Made by a program: the position numbers and the translations under genes. The notes beneath the pieces were generated by a model that saw only the letters and a list, made by a program, of their open reading frames with translations, ran no database searches and was not told the origin of the DNA. Source: Apodemus sylvaticus (Eukaryota; Chordata; Mammalia; Rodentia; Muridae). Taken from it: a stretch of DNA of 64,000 nt. This document shows, one piece after another, positions 12,912 through 25,455 of this stretch. The DNA is taken from NCBI RefSeq assembly GCF_947179515.1, contig NC_067473.1:85445850-85509849 (forward strand). Reading direction: 5' to 3'. Numbering within the stretch: position 1 is the stretch's first letter; the number at the start of each line of letters is the position of its first letter.

Positions 12912-14940
12912 GTGTTTTTTACCAACATGAATTTAAAGTTGTTGTGTTTTTAGTGTATATTAGTATAAATTAAGGTTGTTTTGTTTAAATTATAGTCTAC
13001 TGATAGGAATTTATGATAGTTTGTTAAACATTGTATACTAATAGAAATTTAAGTTGTTTTGTTAGACTATAATGGAAATATGCTGTTAATTTGAAATGTG
13101 ACATAATGTTCTAATTTTTTGGCTCTTATAATTATTTTTCTTGTAAGTATACAGATAAAGTTAGGGAAAAACAGATTTTTAACAAAAAGGGGAATATGAA
13201 GTCTAAGTTAATAGATATGTCAGGTGATGCCCACTCAGGTTGTTTTGCTAAGACAGACTCATGTGTTGTTTTGCTGAGGAAAGACCCATGGTAGGTCATA
13301 TGATGTGTCAGAGAACATAAACAGGACTTAAAAGACCAGGAAGGTGAGCTGGTCTAGCTAGCTTTGCAATGACTCCTTGGTCTTACATCTGAATCTTCCC
13401 TTCATTGAGAGAGGAACAACAGAGAACTTTGATTGTCCCAGCTAGATCTGCTTGCTGCCACTGACTTGTGCAGATTTTGCAGATGTCTGGTGGTTTCTGG
13501 TAGAGGTAGCCACTAATGCAGATTAGTGTTTGGTATCCTAACACTACTGAAATGGATTGCTGCTATTGTGATGAACTGAGATTGTAATTACCCCACCCCA
13601 CCCCCCAAGAACTACTTCTAAATAGGTTCACATCCGCTTGTACTATTTACCAACTTTTCTCCCCTTCTTTGGATGGTGGGCTAGAAGATAGGTCAAAAAA
13701 GTTGAGAATCTTCATTAAAAGCACATTTTAAAAACTCTCACACTATAAGCTGTTTCTTTCTTAATTTATATTTTTTTTCTAAGTGTGGATGTTTACTAAA
13801 TATTTGCTCTACATTCAGTGTGCAAAATGCAATAGAATTTCCTTGAGGGGAGTGCTGATTTTCACATCCCTTTGAATCTCAAGTAAGTGTAGGAGATTTC
13901 TACATTGCCTTACCAGATTTTAGCTCCAAGTAATGACAAGGGAACTGGTATTTTATTTAACACTTTGAAAGCCTAAGCTAGGAAGGTACTGAAATTTCCT
14001 TACTCAGCTAGGCAGTGAATACCCAGAAAAGTGCCCCATTACTTGCCAACTGGGCTTGCCCTGGCCTGATCTGTTTCATGTATATCCCCATGGGTGTTGC
14101 CTCATTGCAACCCTTATATCGAATAAGTTGGTTTTCTCCATGTGTGTTCACCACACCTTCTTCTCCTAATGGTCATTTTCAAATCTCCTCTTTCATCCTC
14201 TGGGATCTCTGGACTTGGCTCAGCAATCTTGCACTATTATCTTTTACCCAGCTAATTTGCTCATCGGATCTTTTATTAAGCAATCGAAGATGATAGAAAA
14301 CAACTTTTACAAAAAATAGAGACCAGAGATAGTTGACAGTGTCATAATACAGACTGCAACCAGATATCTGGACATAGAAATCAGCATCTGAATACAAGAT
14401 GCACAAAACTATCTCCCAAAAGATATATATGTATTTGTGTACATTTTAAGTGTCCAATAGAATATTGCTTCCGAAATTCTATGGTATATGTTTGAGACAG
14501 GGTCTCCTTACACTTGATTGACAAATGGGCTCTGAGATATTGTCATTGTTACAAGCACAGACTCCACACTACACTATTCAGTGCTAAGATTTATGATACA
14601 GACATTCATTATACACCAAGATTTTTTTAATGAACAAATAATTGTATTTCTTATATGTTCCATATTATACTATAATTACATCACCCTTTTTTCATGCTAT
14701 AAATCCTCCCATATGTGTGCTCTTGCTCTTTTTCAATTAATTGCTCTAAAATGCATATGTGTGTTTCTATGTGTGTGAAATTCTTAATCAACTCTACCAT
14801 GAGGTTTGTTATAACAATATTTTAATATTTTCCATTATAAGCATATATGTAAACAATATTTATATGTATATTATTTACTTATTTTCTTCTTGCTTTATAT
14901 GAAACAATTGTACCATGATTTGTTATAAACCAGATCAAAT
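12912..14940. other. Unassigned; possible LTR remnant at 13190-13570
   Basis: Within 13190-13570, a purine-rich AAAAAGGGGAATATGAAG is followed by TGTCAGGTGATGCCC and then a CATAAACAGGACTTAAAAG box. That order resembles a polypurine tract next to an LTR with a TATA-like site, but neither ends nor target duplication can be fixed. The rest (13571-14940) holds no gene or family that I recognise. Confidence 0.3.
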
Positions 14941-15780
14941 GTGTACATATCAGAATCTGTCAAGAAGGAGACACTGTATGATCTGTGTCCATGTAGAGGC
15001 ACATTTGAGAGGAACAACACACTTTTAGAGCTCATAAACTGTGGAATACCCAGTAGCAGAACTGCCATGGGCATGCCCCAGACAGGCAGAGCCCTGAGGA
15101 CTAAGTGTCCTGGGGACTTCATGCTGTGGTGGACATGGCTCTGCTTGTTGTTCTCTCAGTCTCCACATCCTACCTCATCTAAGGCGTGCATGAAAACTCA
15201 CAGGGGCCTTCTAGGTCCTTGATGGATACTATTATTAACATCCACAATAATAATGTTTGTTAATAATAATCTTTATTAATCACTGCTGCTGGAACAGATT
15301 AGTGGTTCAATCAGCACCTTTGAAAAGAATTTAGAGATGTAGATTGTCAGCAATGATCACCATCCTTAGAATTTGATGATGTAGCTTGCTAGTGAAGTTA
15401 GATTAAGATGTATTTGTCCATCATCTTACTGCAGAAAATTGTAGGAAACAACTTGGAGTTCAGAAATATTTTGTGTGAAGTTCAGAAGTTCAGAGATTTT
15501 TTGTGTTGAGTGAATAAGAACAATGAAAGCCCTATCACCACTACCTGAAATGACTTTCTAGACCTGAGTAATGGAGATGATAATTAATTTCTTGTGTTCA
15601 TATTTACTCTCAATGTCCTGATATGATTTCGCAAAAATATTGAAGATTATTAGATGTTCACCCTGAGGTTTTAAAAGACAAATGAATGGTAGATTTTTAT
15701 ATAAAAGTTTAGATTCGTGCTTCTTTTAGATTTTATGTAAGAAGTTTTTCTTTATAAGATAAATAATACAATAATTCATC
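14941..15780 (+). repeat. Three-copy flank repeat, copy 2
   Basis: Colinear with 1-660 from about 15000 and with the reverse complement of 42670-43490. It lies roughly 1 kb past exon 6 of the minus-strand lipocalin pseudogene B, the mirror image of copy 3 past pseudogene A. The first 60 bases (CACTGTATGATCTGTGTCC) are shared with copy 3 and lie before the window start in copy 1. Confidence 0.75.
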
Positions 15781-16115
15781 CATTCTTTATTAATCAAAAA
15801 TTGCAGACTGTAGGTAAAAAAGAAATGGCTGAGAAAATTACATGGCTTTTTTTTTGTCTTCTTAGTCTACAACAAGTTACTTAGCTATGAATGTATGTAG
15901 GTTCATGGGAATGATTTGCTTTTTCCATCACCTGTAAATTGTTCTTCAAATAAAATTATTTGGAAAATACTTTTATAAAATAATCATTGATTAAAATTAA
16001 AATAGAACATCATCACATTGTAATGTTTATGCAGCTTGAATATTTTCCTGGGATATATAATCAGTGAGATAAAAAATAAAATACTTTGGAGCCTGTAGTG
16101 CTTCATACATGGACC

Positions 16116-16154
<39 letters not shown>

Positions 16155-16773
16155 CCTTTTCCCCTGTTTTTCTCTTCTTTTTGCCTTCTCTCTAACCCCC
16201 AAAGACATTCAGTACACTCTTGTAGGTCACAGGAAGTACTTGCACTACAGAATTAAGCTTTACTCACTCCAAGATATTCTGATGAGTAATAAATTGCAAA
16301 GTCTATGCCATTACCTCTGTTAGCCCTAAACTGACAAGGTCTTCAACCTGTCCCTTAAAGAAAATATTGAAATTTCAAGAAATAAGACATACAGCAACAG
16401 AAAAGAAATTGAAATATCTCACATCCTTAGTAGTTTAGTGTAATTATAGGTCCTATATTTTGAAATGCAAAAAATATTCTCATTCATGATATGGTGATAA
16501 ATGTGACTTTGATATCAGATCTTGGTAACTTCCACTGCATGATGTGCATTGAAAATTCTTTTGCAATACTGAAATCAAAGTGATCCATCAGCCATAATGA
16601 CAGTAATGATTTTTAATAACAGAAGGGTGTATAGAAATTCCAGAATGACTATTGTGACCATTTTGTTTTTTACAGTGCTGTATCTGTGTCAAAATTTAAT
16701 TGTAATGAATCAAGAATAGTGACTAATACAATCTTTCTTCTCTTGAGATCAAGACTTTCATCTAGGGAACAAA
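15781..16773. other. 3' flank of pseudogene B with (GT)n
   Basis: Mostly unassigned sequence. A (GT)n tract occupies 16118-16153. The short ORFs over it are repeat translations. Confidence 0.5.
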
Positions 16774-18054
16774 TCTGTAAGGTAGAAAAATTTGGAGATA
16801 TCTAAAATACTCTCTGATTTCCTTCATATTTTCATGTAAAGATTTTATATTGCTGAATTGGAAAACGAATACCTTTATTATTTGCTCTAATTTCAAGCCA
16901 CTTTTACTGGACCAATTTACCTTTTTCAAAGACCTTTTCAATAGGACTTACAAGTTGCTGAGTCAGCCTTACATATTCTTCCCACATTTCTTCAGTGATA
17001 TTTATTCCAGTTGCTGCATTTCATTGAAGAACAGTCAGAAGAGAGAGTCATTACAATCAAACCTGATAGCCTAAGTTCATCAAGCCTTCTCATAAGTTGG
17101 TAAATTCTGCTACTTTATCCCATTCTCCCTACCAGAATGGTGATTCTAGTAGGGAAATATTCTGAAGTCTGGTCAGATTTTCTTACTGGGAATAAGACAA
17201 TAAGTCTCCATGCAATCATATCTAAGATACTGATGTAAAATTAGGAATATGAAAATTAGCATTATTGTGAAAATTGTTATCCTATTCAGTTCAACTTGAA
17301 TTTCATACAATCATGATTTTTCTTAAAATATATTAGTAAAAAATTTTTGTCCAGTGTATTAGGAAAACAATTGTGAGACTACAGCTATGTTGCAATTAAC
17401 AAAAGAAAAAATACTGTTTCCCATATGAGATTTACATACCCAGTGATTCTGTCACCTTCTGGAAGATATTACTGTGAGGAAGAAACTGGTCTTTAAAGAG
17501 AATGGTGGTGTTTGAGATACAATGTATTAGAATATAGTTCTTTTGGCCCTGGTAATAAATCCATTTTCCTTCATAACAACATGATGAATAGTTTCTTATT
17601 TATTTATTTATTTATTTATTTACTTTTTGTTTAGTTTTGAGATTTTATTACAGTTATACCATTTGAATCTTCCCTTTCTGTCCTAAAAATCTAAGTGACT
17701 TTCCATACTCTCCTTCATTTGCATGGCATAGTTTTTCACTGATTATCATAAATGCATATATTTATCATATATTTAAAATAGCTTTGTTTTATTTTGTGTT
17801 GTATAAAATATGTGTTCTTTTATGTAAAATAATAATTTAGGAACAATAAATTCATAAATATATATGTATATGTAAATTATAACGTTTCAGTCCTTATAAT
17901 GTAACAGATATATCCAATATTTGTTTTGATTTTATTATGTTTTAAACAACATTGTAAATTCTTTCATAATAATTCCATTATTCCCAGCATGCTACAACCT
18001 ATCTTATTATTTCTGCATTAAAGTATTATGTCAGGGAAGCATCTTCTAACTTCT

Positions 18055-18208
18055 TTTTTTTTTTTTTTTTGTTTTTTTTTCTAGACAGGGTTTCTCTTTG
18101 TAGCCCTGGAACTCACTCTGTAGACCAGGCTGGCCTCGAACTCAGAGATCCACCTGCCTCTGCCTCCCAGAGTGCTGGGATTACAGGCATGCGCCACCAC
18201 TGCCCAGC
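18055..18208 (-). mobile_element. B1 SINE
   Basis: The reverse complement reads GGGCAGTGGTGGCGCATGCC ... and ends in an A-rich tail (T-rich at 18055-18080). It is flanked by the exact 15-bp duplication CATCTTCTAACTTCT (18040-18054 and 18209-18223). It lies in the intron between exons 4 and 5 of lipocalin copy B. B1 elements derive from 7SL RNA and are specific to rodents. Confidence 0.97.
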
Positions 18209-19424
18209 CATCTTCTAACTTCTAACATGAAATTTAAAAATCAACTTTATATCTATATTTGGCCTATTTGGGAAAAGTGTATTTAAATATTTGTTTGCCT
18301 ATTATTTTTTTCTAGAAGGAAGATTCATTCTTAAGTTTCTTTCTGCCTGCAATACTGTTGGAGAAAAAAAAATAGGGGTTTTACTTTGTCTTTTGCCTTC
18401 CTCACACTCCTGATAAAAGTAGATTTTTGGAAAATAGTGAACTACATCACACAATTTCCCAAACTCATGGAAGGCATCAGTCCCGATGGCATGGGGACAA
18501 TTTCATAGGAAGAAATACTCTGTAAAATTAGACAAAAATGGACCATTTATCCACTAAAGACAGTCTTGATAAAGATCACATCCCTTACTGAACAAGTAAA
18601 TGATGTAGTCAGTCCTGAAACAGTGATACATGTCATTGAACAAGACTTCCAGTGAAGTTTATCAGCCCAATCTGTGTGTAGTTGGCATATTCCATTTTTT
18701 CTTAAAAATACTTTTTGAGCAATAAACACTTCTTATGTCACATTTGTCATCACACATCAATTTGTAACCCCAAGAAAACACTTATTGCTGGAAGTGAGAT
18801 GCAATCCTGGCCTTGATTCGTTCTTCTGTGATATCTTTGGTTTGTAAATATCTTCATTACTCATTTTTGTTGTCTCTGATTCCTGTCAGGAATGGACGGA
18901 CTTCTGTGAGTGCCAACACTTGTATATGAGAATGGGGTATAGGCCCTTAAATGACAGGATTTCTCAAGTCACCAAAGTGAAGCAAGTGACTGTATAGATC
19001 ATTGCTAGGTATCCAGTTATAAGGATGGTTTGTAAGAGAAGGAGCATCCTTCACAATGGGTTTATAGTACTGTTTTTATCATAGTTGTTATCAGATTTAT
19101 TTTACTCATATTTCTATTTATTGAAATTTTACTTTTAACAAATATAGGTTTCATTACATGATATATTTTTCCTGGGTTGGTATTTTTATGATTTTAATAT
19201 AAAGAAAGATTAAAACTCAAGATATGAATACTCTGCTTTAGTATATTATAGATGCAGTCTCCCCTAACTCTAGCTTTCCTCACATTACTATTAGATTCAA
19301 ATAATCTCCTCCTTCCAGAGACATACTGTATCCCTTGATTCCCATGTCAACAAATTGCTTCTTCTATCCCCCCGAAAAACTATTTTTACCGGACATAGAA
19401 TCGCATGCTCATGACTCTATATTG

Positions 19425-19821
19425 ATTAAAATTCTTTTCATTATCATTTTAATTTATTCACATTTCAAGTGTTACCCCTTTATCTGGTTCCCCCCTCTCC
19501 TAGACAACCTGTCTCCTATTTCCCTCCCCCTGCTTTTATAAGGCATTTCCTCTATCCACCCATCTACCTATCTGCCCTCAATACTGCTACACTGGGGTCT
19601 ATCAAACCTTCATAGGACCAAGAACCTCTTCTTCTGTAGATGCCTGACAAGGCAGTCCTTTGCTACATATGCAGCTAAAACTATGTGTACTCTTTTTTCT
19701 GATTCTGGGAGATCTGGGGGGTCTGGTTGAAAACTATTCTCAACAATAAAAGAACTTCTGGGGTAATCACCTCCCTGACCTTATGCTGTACTACAGAGCA
19801 ACTGTAATTAAAATTCTTAAC
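19425..19821 (-). mobile_element. Short L1 with 5' inversion, inserted in lipocalin exon 2
   Basis: The part 19425-19730 is L1 3' UTR in antisense (TTCACATTTCAAGTG at the 3' end, then GATGCCTGACAAGGCAGTCC). From about 19731 to 19821 the text turns to sense ORF2 (AACTATTCTCAACAATAAAAG, then TACTACAGAGCAACTG). Antisense 3' end joined to a sense upstream piece is the pattern left by twin priming. The right edge falls directly after the GTTAAG codons of lipocalin exon 2. Confidence 0.75.
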
Positions 19822-20129
19822 CTCAAGCATCAGCATCCTCACTTGACTGTTTTCTGCCATTGTAATCACATAATTGCCTGCTAGATAGATAGTATTAAAT
19901 TTCTCTGAAAACTAAAAGTTATTTTTAATTAAATTGTTCATTCAGGGCATGTGAGTTAGAATCACACATTTGTGTATAATCTTCTGCAATTTAAGTTTTG
20001 AGGGATATCTTAAGGCCTTTGTGGGTACTACATATACATAGTGCACCATGCAGAGCAATACCAGCACATAAAAATTAATAAAATAAATTTACTAAAAGTT
20101 CACTTTAAATCAATGCTTAGAAAAGTACG

Positions 20130-23100
20130 TTATAGATGTTCAAGTAAAGAAATTGGAAGTGGCAGACTCTTGGCTGGTCTGCTCCAGTGGAGACACCATC
20201 TTCTGATCCATCCTAGAGAATCCACTGTACTCAGAGTAGTTGGTAAGAACCCCCACCCCCACCCCACCTCTGGAGTCCCAGAGCTGCTGCTGGGATCTCA
20301 GAGGTCCCATTAGCCACCGAAACCCCTGCCCTGTTGAATGCCACTCCTCTTCACCCACACTGCTACCTGGTCCTTTCTTCTGGGGCAGACTCTTGACTGG
20401 TCTGCTCCAGTGAAGACATTATATCCAGATACATCTGAAAGAACCCACTGCACTCAGAGCGGTTGAGAACCAGCTGCACACAGAGCAGTTGGTAAGAACT
20501 AAGAAGTCACCCCTACCTCTAGAGTCCCAGAGTTGCTGCTGGGGACCAGCAAACTTGGGACCCATCAGCCATCCCATCCCCCAAACATTACTACCCTTCT
20601 GCCCTTTCCACCACCCTGTTCTTTCTGCTGGGGCAGATTCTTGACTGGTCTGCACCAGTGAAGAAATTTTTCTAGATCCATTTTAAAGAACCTGATGTAC
20701 TCAGAGCAGCTGAAAATCAACTGTATTCAGCAAAGTTGACCCAACAGTTTGAAGGTCTCCCAGGAGATATACAGTAGCAAAGGCAACAGATCAGCACCCT
20801 CTTTGCCTCTGTGAAGAGCCTCCCATCAGAAGGTCCCACAGGTTATCTGCTACAGCCAGGGTGTCAGGCCTACCAAGAGACCTGAAGCAACCCAGGGTCA
20901 AAAGAAGCAGACTCCAGACAATCACCCAGACCAACAAACACCAGCGATATCCTGATGGTTAAGGGAAGAACAAAACCAATATGCAACAGAAGCCAAGATA
21001 CATGACCTTCAGCAGAACCCAGTTCTTCCACCACAGCAAGCCCTGAATACAACAACACACCTTAAAATTAGGAAGTTGATCTAAAATTCTCTCTCATGAA
21101 GAAAATAGAGTCCATTAAGGATGATACCAATGAAAGAAATGCTGTAAAACACAGGTAAACAGGTAAAGGAATGGAATAAAGTGATTTAAGACCAAAGAAT
21201 GGAAGGAGAAACAATAAAGAAAACACAATGGAGGAATACTTGGAAATGCAAAACCTAGGGATGAAGTCAGGAATTTCAGATATTAGTATCACAAATAGAA
21301 TACAAAAGCTATAAGAGAGAATCACAGGTATAGAAGATACCATGGAAGAGATGGACAAGACAGTCAAAGAAAATGCAAAAAACAAACAAACAAACAAACA
21401 AACAAAAACAAACAAACAAACAAAAAAAACTTCTGCTCCAAAACATACAGAAAATCCAGGACATAATGAAAGGAATAAACCTAAGGATTACAGATATAGA
21501 AGAGAGCAAAGATAACCAATGTAACTGACTAGTAAATATCTTCAACAAAATTATAGAATAAAACTACCCTAACCTCAAGAAAGAGATACCCATGAGCATA
21601 CAAGAGGCCTACAGAACTCCAAATAGACTGGGCCAGAACAGAAATTCCTCCTGTCACAAAATAATCAAAACACAGAATGAACTAAGCAAAGAAAGAATAT
21701 TAAAAGCAGTAGGGGTAAAAGTTCAAGAAACATATAAAAGCAGACCTGCCAGAATTACACCAGACTTCTCACCAGAAACTATGAAAGCTAGAAGATCCTG
21801 GGCAGATGTCATACAGACCCTAAGAGAACTTAAATTCCAGCCCAGGCTACTATACACAGAAAAACTCCCATCTACCATAGACAGAGAAAAAAAGATAGTC
21901 CATGACAAAACCACAATTTAATTTACACAATATCTTTCCACTAACCTAGCTCTACAAAGGATAATAGGTGGAAAATACAAGGAAGAAAAATACATACTAG
22001 AAACAGCATGAAGAAAATGTCTCAACAAACCCAAAATAAGATAGTCAGGAATCATAATTCCACCTTTAACAACAAAAATAACAGGAAGGAAATATCGCTT
22101 TTTTCTTTATATCTCTTAACATCAATGAATTCAATTCTCCAATAAAAAGACATAGACTAACAGGCTGGATACATAAACAGGACACAAAATTTTGCTACAT
22201 TCAAGAAACCCACCTCGATGACAAAGGCAGTCATTATTTCAGCATTGAAGGTTGGAATACAACTTTCCAAGCAAATGGTCCCAAGAAACAAACTGGAGTA
22301 GCCATTCTTATATGGGATAAAATCGAGTTTCAACCAAAAGTTGTCAAAAAAGATAAGGAAAGACACTTCATACTGGTCAAAGGAAAAATCTATCAAGATG
22401 AACTCTCAATTGCTCCAAATGAAGGGCACCCACATTCATAAAAGAAACTTTATTAAAGCTCAAAGCACTCATCATACCCCACACAATAATAGTGGGAGAC
22501 TTCAGCACCCCACTCTCAGCAATGGACAAATCGTGGAAACTGAAACTAAACAGAGACATTGTGAAACTAACAGAAGTTATGAACCAAATGGATTTCAGAG
22601 ATATTTATAGAACATTTCATCCTAAAGCAGAAGAATACACCTTCTTCTCAGTACCTCAAGGTACCTTCTCCAAAATTGATCATATTATTGATCACAAAAA
22701 GTCCTTAACAGATGCTAGAAGACTGAAATAATCCCAGGAACCCTATGAGATCACTATGGTCTAAGACTCGTTTTAAATTCCAACAAAATCATTGGAAAAC
22801 ACACATACACATGGAAGCTGAACAATGCCCTAATCAATGATAACTTGGTCAAGGAAGAAATAAAGAAAGAAATTAAAGACTTTGTAATTTAATGAAAATA
22901 AATACACATCATACCAAAACTTACAGGACACAATGAAATCAGTGCTAAGAGGAAACCTTATAGCTCTAAATAAACTGGATAAAGCTTACACTAGCAGCTT
23001 GACAGCACACCAGAAAGCTTTAGAAAAAGAAGAAGCAACTATACCCAAGAGGAGTAGACAGCAGGAAATAATCAAACTTGAGACTGAAATCAAACAAATT

Positions 23101-23992
23101 GAAACAAAAAGAAATGTACAAAAAAAAATCAATAAAACCAGGAACTGTTTCCTTAAGAAAATCAACAAGATTGATAAACCCTTAGTCAGACTAACCAGAG
23201 GACAAAGAGACAGTACCCAATTTAATAAAATCAGAAATGAAAAGGGAGACATAACAACAGAAACACTGGAAATTCAAAAAAAATCATCAGATCCTATGAC
23301 AAAATCTTATACTCAACAAAATTGGAAAATCTGGATGAAATGGATAATTTTCTAGACACATACCATGTGACAAATTTAAAACATGTTCAGATAAACTATG
23401 TAAGCCATCTTATAAACCCTGAAGAACTAGAAGCATTCATTAATAGTCACCCAACCAAAAAAGAGTCCAGAACCAGATGGGTTTAGTGAAGAATTTATCA
23501 GACGTTCAAAGAGCACCTAATACCAATATTAGTCAAAATCTTCCACAAAATAGAAACAGAAGGAACACTAACCAGTTTGCTCTATAAAGCCACAATTAGA
23601 CTTAAACCAAACAAAGGCCAAAGAAAGAGAACTTCAGACCGCTTTCCCTAATGAATATTGCTGCAAAAATGCTCAATAAAATTCTTGCCAACCAAATCCA
23701 AGAATATATCAAAACTATGATTCACCACAATCAAGTAGGCTTCATCCCAGGAATGCAGGATTGTTTCAATATACTGAAATCCATCAACATACTCAAATAC
23801 TCAAACACTTAAACAAACTCAAATACTTAAACAAACTCAAAGAAAAAAATGACATGATCATCTCATTAGGTGCTAAAAAGCATTTGACAATATTCAGCAT
23901 CCCTTCATATTAAACATCTTGGAAAGATTAGGAATTCAAGGCCCATACTTAAACATAGTAAAAGCTGTATACAGCAAACCAGTAGCCAAGAT
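20130..23992 (+). mobile_element. L1 copy h: promoter repeats, ORF1 and first half of ORF2
   Basis: Three promoter monomers (20161-20870) lead to a degenerate ORF1 starting at ATG 20955 (MVKGRTKPICN). ORF1 carries an AAAC-rich tract at 21380-21430 and the conserved EAYRTPNRLGQNRN block at 21607. It ends near 21920-22000. ORF2 starts near 22100 with the endonuclease domain (RTFHPKAEEYTFFSVPQGTF at about 22609) and runs to about 23990. There it breaks in the reverse transcriptase and resumes at 25078-25257. All frames are broken. This is clearly older than L1 b, d, e and g. Confidence 0.85.
20161..20870 (+). promoter_or_regulatory. L1 5' UTR tandem monomers, type 1 (about 223-248 bp)
   Basis: GGCAGACTCTTGGCTGGTCT-like starts occur at 20161, 20384 and 20632, with each unit repeating a CTGCTCCAGTG.. 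block, a CACTGTACTCAGAGTAGTTG-like block and a TCCCAGAGCTGCTGCTGG-like block. Tandem 5' monomers serve as internal RNA polymerase II promoters in rodent L1s. This sequence is unrelated by eye to the monomers at 49762-50146 and 58466-59150. Confidence 0.75.
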
Positions 23993-24334
23993 ATTAATCT
24001 AGAATAACACATTGGGTTGCTTTTAATGTGCTAAATCTAGGTTACATATTATGCTGAGCTATACTTAAAAATATTTGTCTGCTCCAATTTTAAGTTAAAA
24101 ATAGGCCTTTATACTTAGCATATGGAGCCTGGGCAAAAACATAATTGAACAATGTATAAGAGAATGACTAAACTTTTGATATATTTTTTTAAACCAGAAT
24201 GGATTTATTTCAATTCCATCATCATTTTTTTTATTATGTGAGCTTTGCCCTCCAATTTATTTTATTTTTATTTTATTTATTTGTTCAAAGTTTGAATACT
24301 TACATGGATGCTCTTAATAGTGATACAGAATCCC
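23993..24334. other. Unassigned AT-rich sequence between L1 pieces
   Basis: Neither L1 nor any other family is recognised here. It sits between the break in L1 copy h and the start of the antisense L1 piece. Confidence 0.4.
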
Positions 24335-25077
24335 ATCACAAAGCACCATTTGTTAAAGATGCATTCTTTTCCCCACTATATCATTTTGGCTTCTTTGTCA
24401 AAGATCAAGTGTCCATAGGCATGTGGTTTTATATCTTGGTCTTCAATTCCATTCCATTGATCAACTTAGCTGTCTCTATACTAATGACATGTGATATTTA
24501 TCACTATTTCTCAGTAGTATAGCTTGAATTCTGAGATAGCAACTCCCTCTGAAGTTCCTATCTTAAGAATTGTTTGCAGTATTCTGTGTTTTGCGTTTAT
24601 GCATATGAATTTGATAATTGCTCTTTTCATGTCTGTGAAGAATTGTTTTGCGATTTCAATGGTGATTGCATTAAATATGTAGGTTGCTTTTGGTAACACA
24701 ACTATTTTTACTATGTTAATCCTATTGATCCATGAGCATTGGACGTTTCCACCTTTGTGTTCTCTTATTTTATTCTTAGGGATTTGAATTTCTTGTATTA
24801 TAGATCTTCCTCTTGCTTTGTTAAAGTAACACCAAGATATTTTATATTATTTCTGGCTTTTGTGAAAGATGTTGTTCCTTAATTTCCTCCTTAGCGGTTT
24901 ATCATTTGTGTAAAGGAACGCTGCTGATATGGTCAAGCTACATTTATATCTGTAAACTTTATTAAACTTATTTATCATCTGTAAGAGTTGTTTTGTAGAA
25001 TTTTGCAGGTCACATGTGTATACTATCATGTCATCCATATATACTGATACCTTGAGAAACTTGAAGACATCCACTGA
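24335..25077 (-). mobile_element. L1 fragment j: antisense ORF2 piece
   Basis: Minus-strand reading gives L1 ORF2 from the reverse transcriptase block (VYMDDMIVY at about 25040) through LPKATYIFNAITIEIAKQFF (about 24690) to sequence over 24340. Neither a 3' UTR nor an A-tail is present, so this is not a simple 5'-truncated insertion. It lies in the gap that splits L1 copy h. Confidence 0.75.
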
Positions 25078-25257
25078 AATCAGGGGCAAGACAAGGCTGA
25101 CCACTCTCTCCTCATCTATTTGAAATAATTATCAAAGTTCTACCTATATCAATTATATATCAAAAGAAGATAAAAGGGGTACCATTTAGACAGGAAAATG
25201 TAAATGCATCACAATTTGCAGATTATATGATTTTTTACTTGTAATTTCTTCATCTTT
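25078..25257 (+). mobile_element. Continuation of L1 copy h ORF2
   Basis: Sense-strand text gives KSGARQG then PLSPHLFEIIIKVL and, after further codons, SQFADYMIFYL. This is the reverse transcriptase segment that should come after the block ending at 23990. The second D of the F-A-D-D motif is replaced by Y. The L1 ends where the antisense ERV remnant begins. Confidence 0.7.
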
Positions 25258-25324
25258 ATTTTGACAAAGAACTCCAGTTTGGACCCTAAGGAAAAATATT
25301 GCTAAACTAAAGGATTACAAAGAG

Positions 25325-25340
25325 AGAAAGAAAGAAAAAT

Positions 25341-25427
<87 letters not shown>

Positions 25428-25455
25428 AAAGAAAAGAAAAGAAAAGAAAAGAAAG
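25325..25455. repeat. (GAAA)n / (GAAAA)n microsatellite
   Basis: A long nearly pure tetranucleotide run passing into GAAAA units, inside the ERV remnant. The homologous place at 43929-43993 holds (GA)n instead. Confidence 0.95.

Larger units (their letters stand above)
16774..19904 (-). pseudogene. Lipocalin pseudogene copy B (aphrodisin/OBP/MUP-like), exons 2-6
   Basis: Reading the minus strand, exon 2 starts at 19904 after TTTTCAG and is open (FNTIYLAG..MAENSQVRMLMLEVK) until an L1 cuts it near 19822. Exon 3 runs about 18700-18632 (KNGICQLH). Exon 4 is 18519-18385 after TTTTACAG, with donor GTAAAA; it has one TGA, then GTDAFHEFGK..FPKIYFYQECEEGK. Exon 5 is 17013-16921 (TEEMWEEYVRLTQQL), 9 bp shorter than in copy A but in frame. 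An exon 6 remnant follows acceptor CTTACAG at 16774, and the usual C-terminal cysteine is missing. No exon 1 was found; its expected place holds L1 and ERV insertions. Lipocalins carry small hydrophobic ligands and the rodent members bind odorants and pheromones. Family match is from motif pattern, exon sizes and phases, not a search. Confidence 0.72.

Noticed and set aside
14941..15222. 93-codon ORF in the flank repeat as a conserved protein
   Set aside because: The frame is not kept in the copies at 1-300 and 43200-43487; start and stop positions differ.
24847..25104. Y-M-D-D motif on the minus strand suggesting a retrovirus
   Set aside because: The surrounding residues (DDMIVY, then LLQMINKFNKV) are those of L1 ORF2, where the motif is normally F-A-D-D; only the A is changed.
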